From Gramella sp. MAR_2010_147 (GTDB taxonomy: Bacteria > Bacteroidota > Bacteroidia > Flavobacteriales > Flavobacteriaceae), in assembly GCF_900105135.1 (NCBI RefSeq), contig NZ_LT629741.1, positions 2,767,001 to 2,831,000 on the forward strand: DNA of 64,000 nt, written 5' to 3'. The notes under the pieces are model-generated. The model was given only the letters and a program-made list of their open reading frames with translations. It did no database searches and had not been told where the DNA came from. Shown piece by piece: positions 46,231-56,705 of the stretch. The position numbers and the translations under genes are program-made. The first letter of the stretch is position 1. Each line of letters begins with the position of its first letter.

Positions 46231-46880
46231 TTTTTGTAATCTTTTTTGTTAGCTGTTTAAATTGTCTTGCACAAAAACATCCTGTGTTTTATGGCGGATT
46301 TGAATATTATCGCCATACAGGGTTTAAAAATGATGCATTTTATAATGTAAATCTTGGGAGCCAGGTTTATCAATGGAAATTTTTCGCGCCAGAAGTTGGT
46401 GTGAATTTTCATGCTGGTTTTATTCCGGATAGGGAATTTGACGAAGGCCCAGATCCAAATACTATTCCGGTTGCATTATCTAGAGCCTCATTTACTTCTT
46501 TTTCTATAAGTCTCGCGCCTAAATTAAAGTTTGGTAATGAAGAAGCTGCATTGGTGCTCATTCCTGAATATAATATCGGAAAACGCACTGCAAAAGGGAA
46601 TTACCTGGTTTATAATGGAAATGAGAGATATGATCTGGAACAGAAAGAAACCTATTCTGAATCCCAGAATTACTGGTCTTTTGCCGCAGGTATTGAAGGT
46701 CAGCTTCTCAATGTAGATCATCTTTGGTTTTCATTTTATCTGAAATATACCTTGCTGGATTCTAAGAAAGTTATTCAATCTTTAGACTTTTCAGACTATG
46801 ATTTTAAATCTAACGGGGGTAGCAAAGATGGATATGGTTTAGGAATACGTGTGTATTATGACCTCTTTTCTGCATTATGA
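46212..46880 (+). CDS. hypothetical envelope beta-barrel-like protein
   Basis: A 222-residue protein with a signal peptide (about 1-20, ending CLAQ). The rest has barrel-like strands (HPVFYGGFEYYRHTGF, ISLAPKLKFGNEEAALVLIPEYNIG, SFYLKYTLLDSKK, GYGLGIRVYYDLFSAL) and a C-terminal aromatic end. It overlaps the preceding gene by 19 bp in another frame. Two overlapping small barrel genes next to enolase suggest an envelope pair of unknown role. No family recognised. Confidence 0.68.
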   Translation: MVGRTVVFVIFFVSCLNCLAQKHPVFYGGFEYYRHTGFKNDAFYNVNLGSQVYQWKFFAPEVGVNFHAGFIPDREFDEGPDPNTIPVALSRASFTSFSISLAPKLKFGNEEAALVLIPEYNIGKRTAKGNYLVYNGNERYDLEQKETYSESQNYWSFAAGIEGQLLNVDHLWFSFYLKYTLLDSKKVIQSLDFSDYDFKSNGGSKDGYGLGIRVYYDLFSAL

Positions 46881-46894
46881 TAAAAAGTTGATAA

Positions 46895-48304
<1,410 letters not shown>

Positions 48305-48326
48305 ATTCAAGTAAGATATTTTATAG

Positions 48327-48353
48327 AGCCTCTTCGAAAGAAGGGGCTTTTTT
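48327..48353 (+). terminator. intrinsic terminator after eno
   Basis: AGCCTCTTC (48327-48335) pairs with GAAGGGGCT (48340-48348, one G-U) around GAAA, followed by six T. It lies 22 bp after the enolase stop. Confidence 0.85.
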
Positions 48354-48459
48354 ATTTAATCCTTAATTATTTAAATGTTATATTAACAATCATTTAAATT
48401 GGAAAATACTTCTAGAGATTTTTTAATTGCTAAATTCAGTAAAATAACCAACCACTACT

Positions 48460-50010
48460 TTGAACACCAATTTTCTATTTGTTGCTGCGGAAAATGATGG
48501 CATTCCACGATGTAAAGCCGGAGGGATGGGAGATGTTGTTAGAGATGTTCCTAGACAGATCGCGGCAAACAAAGATCATGTTCGTGTAATAACACCATCA
48601 TACTCCAGGTTGCATAAGGACGGAGGTAATAAAATTACTGATGTAAATTTTGTATTTCGCGGTGTCCCTCATAATGCTGAGATATATGAAGTGCCGGGAA
48701 AGAAAGAAATTCCTGGTGTCAAACATTATGTGTTGCATCATCATGATATAAAGGCTGGAGATATTGCACATATTTACTTTAATGATCCGGACCAGCCATT
48801 TTTTACAGATGCTAATGTGTTTTCGCTTTTTTGTACCGGCGTAGCTGCAGCTATTAGAGAAAATGTATTTGGAAAAATTGATATTATCCATTTACACGAC
48901 TGGCATACCAGTATGTTATTGTTTCTCAGAGAATTCAATGAGAAGTTTAAAGTGCTTAAGGATATTAAATTTGTATACTCCATTCATAATTTGGCGATAC
49001 AGGGAATAAGACCTTTCAGTAATAATTTTTCATCTGTCGATGCATTTTTTCCAGACATAGAATATGACCATAAGATATTACAGGACAGTCGTTATCAGGA
49101 TTGCATAAATCTAATGGCTGTGGGGATAAGACTCTCAGATGCGGTTCATACAGTATCTCCTTCGTATAAAGAAGATATTCAAAAACCAAGTGATCCTCCG
49201 CATTTTATAGGCGGAGAAGGACTGGAGGAGGATCTCAAAAAGGCAGAAAATGAAAATCGTCTTTTTGGAATTTTAAATGGAGCCAATTATGCCAATATTG
49301 AGATAGTTGAAAAAGGAATTCTTCTAAGGCAATGTGTTCGAAGATTATTTAGATGGCTCCAGGAGGAGAAGAAAGATTATAAAGCACATTATTTGGCTCA
49401 TACTGGCGAAAAGATAACTCGCTGGCAGGAAAGGAATCCCGACTTCATTTGCTCCAGTGTAGCCAGATTAACTGAACAAAAATTCTTCTTTTTCAAAGAA
49501 AATCCGGCTTTGCTTGATGGTTTGATGGAGAAACTCGCTAGTGTGAATGGCATTTACATTCTGCTAGGTACCGGAGCACCAGAATATGAGATGATATTTA
49601 GAGATGCCAGTTATAAGTATAAGAATTTCATTTTTATAAATGCACAGTCAGACAGTATTATCGATATGCTGTATCAGGACTCTAACTTATATTTAATGCC
49701 TAGCCTGTTTGAGCCCTGCGGAATTAGTCAGATGCTTGCCATGAGAAACGGTCAGCCTTGTTTGGTACATCATACAGGGGGATTGAAAGATACCGTTGTT
49801 CACGCCAAAACCGGGTTTAGTTTCGATGGAAAAACAACTCATGAGAAAACTGAAGATTTCATAAAAGTATTTTCTGAAGCGGTAGATCTTTTTTTCAGTA
49901 ATAAGAAGGAATGGAAAAAAATATGTATGAATGCCAGAAAACAAAGGTTTACCTGGGAGAAATCGGTGAACAAATATTACGAAGAGCTTTATGGGATTCA
50001 AATTGATTAA
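48460..50010 (+). CDS. glgA: glycogen/starch synthase (GT5 family)
   Basis: A 516-residue glucosyltransferase. The N-terminal catalytic domain starts NTNFLFVAAENDGIPRCKAGGMGDVVRDVPRQ, where the KAGGMGD loop (19-25) matches the ADP-glucose-binding KxGGLGDV of GlgA; HLHDWHTS and SIHNLAIQGI lie in the same domain. The C-terminal domain has CSSVARLTEQK and FEPCGISQMLAMRNGQPCLVHHTGGLKDTV, the GT5 donor site. The start is TTG at 48460: a stop lies 15 bp upstream in frame and no ATG precedes the donor loop. glgC and glgB are not adjacent, so a complete glycogen operon is not present here. Confidence 0.85.
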   Translation: MNTNFLFVAAENDGIPRCKAGGMGDVVRDVPRQIAANKDHVRVITPSYSRLHKDGGNKITDVNFVFRGVPHNAEIYEVPGKKEIPGVKHYVLHHHDIKAGDIAHIYFNDPDQPFFTDANVFSLFCTGVAAAIRENVFGKIDIIHLHDWHTSMLLFLREFNEKFKVLKDIKFVYSIHNLAIQGIRPFSNNFSSVDAFFPDIEYDHKILQDSRYQDCINLMAVGIRLSDAVHTVSPSYKEDIQKPSDPPHFIGGEGLEEDLKKAENENRLFGILNGANYANIEIVEKGILLRQCVRRLFRWLQEEKKDYKAHYLAHTGEKITRWQERNPDFICSSVARLTEQKFFFFKENPALLDGLMEKLASVNGIYILLGTGAPEYEMIFRDASYKYKNFIFINAQSDSIIDMLYQDSNLYLMPSLFEPCGISQMLAMRNGQPCLVHHTGGLKDTVVHAKTGFSFDGKTTHEKTEDFIKVFSEAVDLFFSNKKEWKKICMNARKQRFTWEKSVNKYYEELYGIQID

Positions 50011-50250
50011 TACTAAATCATTGCTTATTTCATGATAGAAACTAAATATAGAAACCTATATTTTTTCGATATTCAAGATTTTCTTATTAAAACAAGCCTA
50101 AGTTTTTGGCTACCCATAGTTAAATTTCATGAAAACTGAATAAAATCGGGGTATTTATGAAATTTCGTTACTGTCCTTAAAATTATTTTAACACTAAATT
50201 TCGTAATTTAGCAATCCTTAAAAATTAATCTAAAAAGAACTAAATATAAT

Positions 50251-51537
50251 ATGTCTAAAACAGCGACACTCGAATTTGACGGAAAGAAATATGAGTTTCC
50301 CGTTACCGTGGGAACCGAAGATGAAATAGGGGTAGATATAAAAAAGCTTCGTGGAGAAGCTGGAATTATCACACTAGATCCCGGATTTAAGAATACTGGA
50401 AGCTGCGAGAGTGCTATCACATTTTTGGACGGTGAAAAAGGAATCTTAAGATATCGTGGTTATGCAATTGAAGATCTTGCTGAAAAAGCAGATTTTCTTG
50501 AAGTTGTTTACCTTCTAATTTTCGGGGAACTACCAAATAAGGAACAATTAGAAAAGTTCAATACAGATATTAAAGAACAATCTCATGTAGATGAGGAGAT
50601 GAAGAAGATCCTTGATGGATTTCCGAAATCTGCTCACCCAATGGGAGTTCTTTCTTCTTTGACCAGTGCTTTGATAGCTTTTAACCCGTCTTCTGTAGAT
50701 GTTTCTTCAGAAGAAGATATGTATAAGGCAATCGTGAAGATTCTTGGTAAATTCCCGGTACTTGCTGCCTGGACATTAAGAAAGAAAAATAGTCTTCCGC
50801 TGAATTATGGGGATGAGTCTCTTGGTTACGTAGAGAACCTTCATAAAATGATGTTCGAGAAGCCTAACAAAACATACAGCGTAGATAAAGCAGTGATCGA
50901 TGCATTGGATAAATTATTAATTCTTCATGCAGATCATGAACAAAACTGTTCTACCTCTACGGTAAGAATGGTTGGTTCTTCTCATGCCGGATTATTTGCT
51001 TCACTTTCTGCAGGGATTTCTGCTCTTTGGGGTCCCCTTCATGGGGGTGCAAACCAGGCAGTGATAGAAATGCTTGAAAAGATCAAAGAAGATGGTGGAG
51101 ATACTCATAAGTTCATGCAAAAGGCCAAGGATAAAGAAGATCCTTTCCGTTTAATGGGCTTTGGGCACCGTGTTTATAAAAATTTTGATCCTAGAGCAAA
51201 GATCATTAAGAAATCTGCAGATGAAGTTCTTGAGCAGTTAGGAGTACAGGATCCTGTTCTTGATATCGCGAAAGGACTGGAGAAAGAAGCCTTGGAAGAT
51301 GATTATTTCGTAAAAAGAAAATTATATCCAAACGTAGACTTTTATTCCGGGATCATATATCGTGCACTTGGAATTCCGGTTGATATGTTTACCGTGATGT
51401 TTGCTTTGGGTAGACTACCGGGTTGGATTGCTCAGTGGAGAGAAATGAGGCTGAGAAAAGAGCCAATTGGTCGTCCACGTCAGATTTATATCGGTGAAAA
51501 TCATAGAGATTTTAAGCCACTTGGTAGCAGATCATAA
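50251..51537 (+). CDS. gltA: citrate synthase
   Basis: A 428-residue type II citrate synthase, condensing acetyl-CoA with oxaloacetate in the TCA cycle. The N-terminal beta domain (TATLEFDGKKYEFPV) is typical of the NADH-regulated bacterial form. HADHEQNCSTSTVRMVGSSHA, LWGPLHGGANQAVIEML and GFGHRVYKNFDPRA carry the catalytic histidines, and PNVDFYSGIIYRALGIP the catalytic Asp. The length is normal. A terminator follows, so it is likely monocistronic. Confidence 0.96.
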   Translation: MSKTATLEFDGKKYEFPVTVGTEDEIGVDIKKLRGEAGIITLDPGFKNTGSCESAITFLDGEKGILRYRGYAIEDLAEKADFLEVVYLLIFGELPNKEQLEKFNTDIKEQSHVDEEMKKILDGFPKSAHPMGVLSSLTSALIAFNPSSVDVSSEEDMYKAIVKILGKFPVLAAWTLRKKNSLPLNYGDESLGYVENLHKMMFEKPNKTYSVDKAVIDALDKLLILHADHEQNCSTSTVRMVGSSHAGLFASLSAGISALWGPLHGGANQAVIEMLEKIKEDGGDTHKFMQKAKDKEDPFRLMGFGHRVYKNFDPRAKIIKKSADEVLEQLGVQDPVLDIAKGLEKEALEDDYFVKRKLYPNVDFYSGIIYRALGIPVDMFTVMFALGRLPGWIAQWREMRLRKEPIGRPRQIYIGENHRDFKPLGSRS

Positions 51538-51565
51538 TTGAGTTTTATTTGAAAATGAATTAATC

Positions 51566-51597
51566 AAAAAAGCTTCATCATAGGATGGAGCTTTTTT
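51566..51597 (+). terminator. intrinsic terminator after gltA
   Basis: GCTTCATC (51572-51579) pairs with GATGGAGC (51584-51591, one G-U) and is flanked by six A before and six T after. The -7 box of the next gene begins at its last base. Confidence 0.87.
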
Positions 51598-51604
51598 ATA
51601 TTTG
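51597..51604 (+). promoter_or_regulatory. -7 promoter box of the guanidino-enzyme operon
   Basis: TATATTTG matches TAnnTTTG, ends 14 bp before the ATG at 51619 and directly follows the gltA terminator. Any -33 box would lie inside the terminator stem. Confidence 0.5.
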
Positions 51605-51618
51605 TCAAAATATTAGCA

Positions 51619-52530
51619 ATGAAATTGCATATAACTAATGAAACCTCAAAGCTTAGAGCAGTGGTACTTGGTACGGCTCAAAGCAATGGTCCTATTCCCA
51701 CTTTAGAGGAGGCATACGACCCAAAGTCTCAGGAGCATATAAAAGCCGGGACATATCCTAAAGAAGAGGATATGATCAATGAGATGGAAGCTGTAGCGGC
51801 TGTTCTGAAAAAATATCAGGTGCAGGTTTTCAGGCCTAAGATAATTGAAGATTACAATCAGATCTTTACCAGGGATATCGCATTCGTGATAGGGGATAAG
51901 TTTATTAAATCTAATATTCTACCAGATCGCGATCAGGAGATCGATGCCATAGAGCACGTGTTAAAAAAAATAGATCCTGCTAAGATTATTACTCTGCCTG
52001 AAGAAGCTCATATAGAAGGAGGAGATGTAATGCCTATGGGAGATTATATCTTCGTGGGTACTTATAAGGGCAAGGATTATAAAGATTTTATAACTGCCAG
52101 AACTAACTGGCAGGCGGTTGAAGCGCTGGAAAAAGCTTTTCCAGATAAAAAGGTAGTTTCCTTTAGTCTGAAAAAATCAAATTCTATCGCAAAGGATAAT
52201 GCCTTGCATTTAGATTGCTGCTTTCAGCCGGTCGGCAGGAATAAAGCAATTCTGTATAAAGGTGGATTCCTGATCGAGGAAGAATACGAGTGGCTGGTAA
52301 ATTTCTTCGGAAAAGAAAATATCTATGAGATCACTCGCGATGAGATGTATCATATGAATTCTAATATTTTCTCTATTTCTGAAGAGGTAGTGATATCTGA
52401 AAAAGGATTTACAAGATTGAATTCATGGCTGAGAGAGCAGGGGATTACTGTGGAAGAAGTTCCTTATGCTGAAATCTCCAAGCAGGAAGGATTATTACGG
52501 TGTTCCACATTACCCTTAATTAGAGATTAA
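51619..52530 (+). CDS. arginine deiminase/amidinotransferase-fold hydrolase
   Basis: A 303-residue member of the guanidino-group-modifying enzyme superfamily. The fold markers are IFTRDIAFVIGDKFI (about 87-101), HIEGGDVMPMGDYIFVG, a catalytic His in ALHLDCCFQPVG, and the nucleophile Cys295 in LLRCSTLPLIRD at the end. Relatives act on arginine, dimethylarginine, citrulline or peptidyl arginine; the exact substrate cannot be read from sequence alone. It is 6 bp before a second member of the same superfamily, and the two share one promoter box, so they probably act in the same arginine/citrulline-related pathway. Confidence 0.82.
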   Translation: MKLHITNETSKLRAVVLGTAQSNGPIPTLEEAYDPKSQEHIKAGTYPKEEDMINEMEAVAAVLKKYQVQVFRPKIIEDYNQIFTRDIAFVIGDKFIKSNILPDRDQEIDAIEHVLKKIDPAKIITLPEEAHIEGGDVMPMGDYIFVGTYKGKDYKDFITARTNWQAVEALEKAFPDKKVVSFSLKKSNSIAKDNALHLDCCFQPVGRNKAILYKGGFLIEEEYEWLVNFFGKENIYEITRDEMYHMNSNIFSISEEVVISEKGFTRLNSWLREQGITVEEVPYAEISKQEGLLRCSTLPLIRD

Positions 52531-52536
52531 ATTATT

Positions 52537-53466
52537 ATGATGAAGCAGATTACAGATACGATTTTAATGGTAAGACCGGTCGGATTCAGAATGAATGAAC
52601 AAACGGCGGTAAATAATTATTTTCAGACAAAGATTGAAGGAGATGATATTAACGAACTGGCTACGCAGGAGTTTGATATTTTCGTAGAAAAGCTGAGAGG
52701 TGTTGGGGTAAATGTGATCGTGGTAGATGATGTTCCCGAGGATGATACTCCAGACTCTATATTTCCAAATAATTGGGTTTCTTTTCACGAAAACGGTCAG
52801 ATTGCCCTTTATCCAATGTTTGCTGAAAACAGAAGAAAAGAACGCAGGCTTCATTATTTTGCTAAGCTAGAAGAAGCCGGGTTAAAAATTAAAGAAATTG
52901 TTGATTATACGGTTGCCGAGGAAGATGATGTCTTTCTGGAAGGTACAGGAAGTTTAATTTTAGACAGGGTACATCAAAAAGCTTATTGTGCTATTTCACC
53001 AAGAGCAGATGAAGATCTATTGATCGAGTTCTGCGAAGATTTTGAGTTTACCCCGGTAATTTTTAATGCGTATCAAAGCGTCGAAAAGAAAAGACTTCCT
53101 ATTTATCACACGAATGTCATGATGTGCATCGCCGAGGAATTTGCGGTGATCTGCCTGGATACGATTGATGATAAGAAGGAGCGAAAAAACGTGGTAAAGC
53201 ATCTAAAAATGGACGAAAAGGAGATTATTTCCATTAGCGAAGAGCAAATGCACGAGTTTGCCGGAAATATGCTGCAGGTTCAGGGAGCTGAAGATAAAAA
53301 GTTTCTTGTGATGAGCGCCAGGGCTCATAGAAGTCTTTCAGAAGAACAAATTTCGAGGATTGAGAAACACTGCGAAATTTTAAGTTCTGAAATTCAGACG
53401 ATAGAAACTTGTGGAGGCGGAAGCGCCAGATGTATGATGGCAGAGGTATTCCTGCCAAAAGCCTAG
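52537..53466 (+). CDS. ctlX: CtlX-type citrulline-utilisation hydrolase
   Basis: A 309-residue amidinotransferase-superfamily protein of the group annotated as citrulline utilisation hydrolase CtlX. DSIFPNNWVSFHENGQIALYPM (about 74-95), FLEGTGSLILD, the catalytic His in IYHTNVMMCI and the nucleophile Cys in SARCMMAEVF, preceded by ETCGGG, are in family order. CtlX was named from Francisella; the substrate in flavobacteria is assumed. It is 6 bp after the other guanidino enzyme. Its stop overlaps that of the convergent BCCT transporter by four bases. Confidence 0.82.
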   Translation: MMKQITDTILMVRPVGFRMNEQTAVNNYFQTKIEGDDINELATQEFDIFVEKLRGVGVNVIVVDDVPEDDTPDSIFPNNWVSFHENGQIALYPMFAENRRKERRLHYFAKLEEAGLKIKEIVDYTVAEEDDVFLEGTGSLILDRVHQKAYCAISPRADEDLLIEFCEDFEFTPVIFNAYQSVEKKRLPIYHTNVMMCIAEEFAVICLDTIDDKKERKNVVKHLKMDEKEIISISEEQMHEFAGNMLQVQGAEDKKFLVMSARAHRSLSEEQISRIEKHCEILSSEIQTIETCGGGSARCMMAEVFLPKA

Positions 53467-54965
53467 AATTTTTCCGATCTTCTTCTGAAAAGTTTGATGC
53501 TAAAAAGAAGGATGATGAGCACGCTTAAAAAAGCAAAAGGCAGAGAGCTGATAATTAAAAATTTCTGCATAGCGGTTAAAACGTCAGCGTCGGGTTTTAC
53601 CTGGCCCAGAACAATAATCGCTTCACAAAATATAAGGATCAATACCGCCCAGATAAGGCGGTATTTTTTTTTCGGTTCAGAATTACCATGATCGGTAAAC
53701 ATGCTTAATACAAAAATAGCCGAATCTACTGAAGTCACCAGAAAACTTATCAAAAGTAAAATTACGATCATACTAGTAATCACCGGAAGCGGGTAAGCTT
53801 CAAAGAAGACAAACATGGAAGTAAACACATTTCCAAATTCATTATCATAAGCGTTCCAGCTTTCAATTAATTCGAATGCCGAAGTACCAAAAACACTAAA
53901 CCAGAAAAAACTTCCTAAAGAAGGAATGAGTAAAACTCCCAATATCATCTCACGGATGCTTCTTCCTTTAGAAATTCTTGCGATAAATATACCGGTAAAA
54001 GGCGCCCAGGCTAACCAGAATGCCCAATAATAATAAGTCCAATCGGTTAGAAATTCTACTCCCGGATCATAATCTCCATATGCCAGGCTTAACGGAATAA
54101 AATCAATAATATAATGATAGAGGGAATTGAAGAAGTTCCATAGAATTTCAGAAATATCTCCGGTTAGGAATACAAAAAACATTAATAATAAGGCTACATA
54201 GATATTCCAGTTAGAAATTCTTTTGATGCCTTTGTTGACACCTGCCCATGCAGACATGAAAGCAAGTGAGCAGATAAGGAAGACCAGACCCATATTTTGA
54301 AATAACGAACCAGGTTCTTTTGATTGGATATGACTCAATCCACCCTCAATCTGGGTAGTTCCTAAGCCTATTGCGGCTACAAGCCCGATCACTGTGGTAA
54401 GTATGGTAAGAATATCAATCGAAGAAGGTAAAAAATGAATTTTTTTAAATGCTGAAAATCCAGAGCTCAATCTTACATCGGTCTTTTCTACAAAAATTGA
54501 ATACCCAATTACAAGTGCAAAAAGGCCGTAAAATGCCCAGGCTGTAAATCCCCACTGATAAAAAGTATATTCTAAAGAGATGATTGCCATTGTTTCCCCG
54601 GTCTGGATTGGAGGGTTCATGAACATAAATACCGGTTCCTGAACCGCTCTTAATAGTATTCCCGCTCCCATTCCTGCAGAATAAAGCATGGCAATCCATG
54701 ATAACCTGTTAAATTCAGGAGGCGAACTTCCTAAGCGTATTTTTCCGAATTTTGAAAAAGCAATGAATAGAAGAAAAAATACACAGCCTAGTCCCAGCCA
54801 GAGATAAAATGTTCCGAAATAACTTCTTACCCAAAGAGATATTTCTTCAATGCTATTGTAAAACTGGTTTGTGAATACAAAAATGAGGATAGAGCTAAGA
54901 ACAAGAATGATCGCAGAGGCCAAAAAAACTTTGTTCTTAAATAATACACTGAAATTTGATCTCAA
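53463..54965 (-). CDS. BCCT family (betaine/carnitine/choline) transporter
   Basis: A 500-residue protein with about 12 hydrophobic segments. The BCCT signature WTYYYWAFWLAWAPFTGIFIARISKGRSIREMI (about 300-335) is clear, and GMGAGILLRAVQEPVFMF (about 95-112) is the Na-binding and substrate-gate region. BCCT carriers import quaternary ammonium compounds such as glycine betaine, often for osmoprotection; which compound is transported here is unknown. In well-studied members the position after GxGxGL is FW or FF, here LR, so substrate range may differ. It is convergent with ctlX. Confidence 0.9.
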   Translation of the reverse strand: MRSNFSVLFKNKVFLASAIILVLSSILIFVFTNQFYNSIEEISLWVRSYFGTFYLWLGLGCVFFLLFIAFSKFGKIRLGSSPPEFNRLSWIAMLYSAGMGAGILLRAVQEPVFMFMNPPIQTGETMAIISLEYTFYQWGFTAWAFYGLFALVIGYSIFVEKTDVRLSSGFSAFKKIHFLPSSIDILTILTTVIGLVAAIGLGTTQIEGGLSHIQSKEPGSLFQNMGLVFLICSLAFMSAWAGVNKGIKRISNWNIYVALLLMFFVFLTGDISEILWNFFNSLYHYIIDFIPLSLAYGDYDPGVEFLTDWTYYYWAFWLAWAPFTGIFIARISKGRSIREMILGVLLIPSLGSFFWFSVFGTSAFELIESWNAYDNEFGNVFTSMFVFFEAYPLPVITSMIVILLLISFLVTSVDSAIFVLSMFTDHGNSEPKKKYRLIWAVLILIFCEAIIVLGQVKPDADVLTAMQKFLIISSLPFAFLSVLIILLFSIKLFRRRSEKF

Positions 54966-54990
54966 GATGGGTAGTTCTTAGTTCATAAAA

Positions 54991-56427
54991 CTAATCTTTT
55001 TTAATACCCTTCGCAATTCTATTGATCATCCCTTCAAATATGAAATAATGAAAAGGATACATAGAGTACCAGTAGGCGCGCCCAAGTAAACCTTTTGGCC
55101 TGAAAGTCGCATTTTGATGAAGTATATTGTTCTCATCTATTTTAAATTCCAGCCAGGCTTCTCCCGGAACCTTCATTTCAGCAAAAAGGAGTAGCCTTTT
55201 TTCTTCTTTATCAGCTAGAAGAACCCGCCAGAAATCAAGTGAATCACCTGCATTGATCCTGTTTGGATGTGTTCTTCCTCTGCGCAGGCCAACTCCGCCA
55301 AAAAATTTATCTATGTACCCCCGAACTTTCCAAAGCCAGTTTCCGTAATACCATCCGTTGAGCCCGCCAATAGCCCACACTCTTTCCAGTGCTTCCCTGG
55401 GATCTTCAACTTCTATAGATTTTTTATCCTGCAAACAACCATATTTTGGAATCTGAACATATTTATTCAATTCTTTTCGAAACCTTCCACTGCTCAGAGA
55501 GTCTTTCCAGCTGGAAATCACCTCATTTTGTTCTATTCTATGGAAGGCCATCTTAATAGCTTCTTTATACTGAATGAGTTCGATATTCAGGATTTCCTGA
55601 AGCCGGGTGTCTTTTGTTATCACTTCAATTGCCATACTGTCCACAAGATTTTGAGCAAGCCTATAGGACGTGGAAGTGACAAAATATAACCAGTAAGAAC
55701 TAAGTTTCGGGGACATAAATGGTACACCGATGATCCATATTTTTAATTCCCTGACTTCAGCATATTGTTCCATCATTTCCTGGTAGGTAAGAACATCTGG
55801 TCCCCCCACATCAAAAGATTCATTATAGCACTCCTCTCGACCAATAACCCCGGTAAGATATTGAATGATATTCCTAATGGCAATGGGCTGGGATTTTGTT
55901 TTTACCCATTTTGGCGTGATCATCACTGGGAGTTTTTCACAAAGATCACGTATGATCTCAAAAGAAGAACTTCCGGATCCCACAATAATAGCTGCTCTTA
56001 AGACGGTTACATTAAAGTCTCCTTTATAAAGAATTTCTTCAACAGCCTTTCTGGATTTTAGATGTTTTGAAAGCTCTTCTTCATTAATGATTCCGCTGAG
56101 GTAGATAACCTGATTTACCGAAGTTTCAGCCATCATCTTATTAAAATTCTCTGCGGCCTGAGCTTCCTGTTTGTCGAAGTCTTTAGTGGAAGCCGTCATT
56201 GAATGAATAAGGTAATAAGCAACGTCTATATTTTTAATCTTTTCTGCAGCAGTTGTATCTTCAAGAAAATCTATTTCTACGATCTCAACTTTTTCTTTGA
56301 GTTCCTCATTTGAAGTAAACCTGTTTCGGTTTCGAACCGCGCAAACCACATCATGTCCCTGCTCAAGTAATTGAGGTAACAGTCTCATGCCAATATATCC
56401 ATTGGCCCCGGTAAGTAATATGCGCAT
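54991..56427 (-). CDS. NAD(P)-binding SDR with C-terminal DUF2867 domain
   Basis: A 478-residue two-domain protein. The N-terminal half is an extended/atypical SDR with ILLTGANGYIGMRLLP (3-18), a dinucleotide-binding glycine motif, and AYYLIHSM at about 69-76. The C-terminal third (from about 325) with GLNGWYYGNWLWKVRGYIDKFFGGVGLRRGR and PKGLLGRAYWYSMYPFHYFIFEGMI matches the DUF2867 type. Such fusions are common in Bacteroidetes; the substrate is unknown. It is co-oriented with the BCCT gene, 26 bp away. Confidence 0.85.
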   Translation of the reverse strand: MRILLTGANGYIGMRLLPQLLEQGHDVVCAVRNRNRFTSNEELKEKVEIVEIDFLEDTTAAEKIKNIDVAYYLIHSMTASTKDFDKQEAQAAENFNKMMAETSVNQVIYLSGIINEEELSKHLKSRKAVEEILYKGDFNVTVLRAAIIVGSGSSSFEIIRDLCEKLPVMITPKWVKTKSQPIAIRNIIQYLTGVIGREECYNESFDVGGPDVLTYQEMMEQYAEVRELKIWIIGVPFMSPKLSSYWLYFVTSTSYRLAQNLVDSMAIEVITKDTRLQEILNIELIQYKEAIKMAFHRIEQNEVISSWKDSLSSGRFRKELNKYVQIPKYGCLQDKKSIEVEDPREALERVWAIGGLNGWYYGNWLWKVRGYIDKFFGGVGLRRGRTHPNRINAGDSLDFWRVLLADKEEKRLLLFAEMKVPGEAWLEFKIDENNILHQNATFRPKGLLGRAYWYSMYPFHYFIFEGMINRIAKGIKKD

Positions 56428-56497
56428 TTGAAGAATTTGAACATCAAATTAGAGATTAAATTATTACTTTCACTTCAGATTAATAAAACTTTATTAA

Positions 56498-56701
56498 ATG
56501 AATAACGTGCTGAAATTTGTGCTTTTGATCATTGGTGTAGGCTTGATTGGATATGGAGTGTATCAGCTTGTCACCCCTGAATTTTCGATAGATGCAGGAC
56601 CTTTGCAGGTTGAAGCTCATGGAGATAATACCCAGTCTTATGCCATGATCGTATTCGGGATACTTTCTTTAGTTGGAGGGCTGGCTTTCAGGAAAAGATA
56701 A
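56498..56701 (+). CDS. small two-span membrane protein
   Basis: A 67-residue protein with two hydrophobic segments (about 5-25, LKFVLLIIGVGLIGYGVYQLV, and 47-63, YAMIVFGILSLVGGLA), joined by an acidic loop, and a basic end FRKR. It has a plausible start, is divergent from the SDR gene and runs convergent to marC with only 4 bp between the stops. No family that I can name with certainty. Likely a real small inner-membrane protein. Confidence 0.62.
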   Translation: MNNVLKFVLLIIGVGLIGYGVYQLVTPEFSIDAGPLQVEAHGDNTQSYAMIVFGILSLVGGLAFRKR

Positions 56702-56705
56702 TTGA

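Noticed and set aside
48460..50010. Glycogen biosynthesis operon
   Set aside because: Only the synthase is present; flanking genes are enolase and citrate synthase, and no glgC or glgB lies nearby.
50011..50250. gltA promoter (TAATTTAG and TAAATTTC near 50190-50215)
   Set aside because: Both differ from TAnnTTTG and no -33 partner is clear; too weak to list as a feature.
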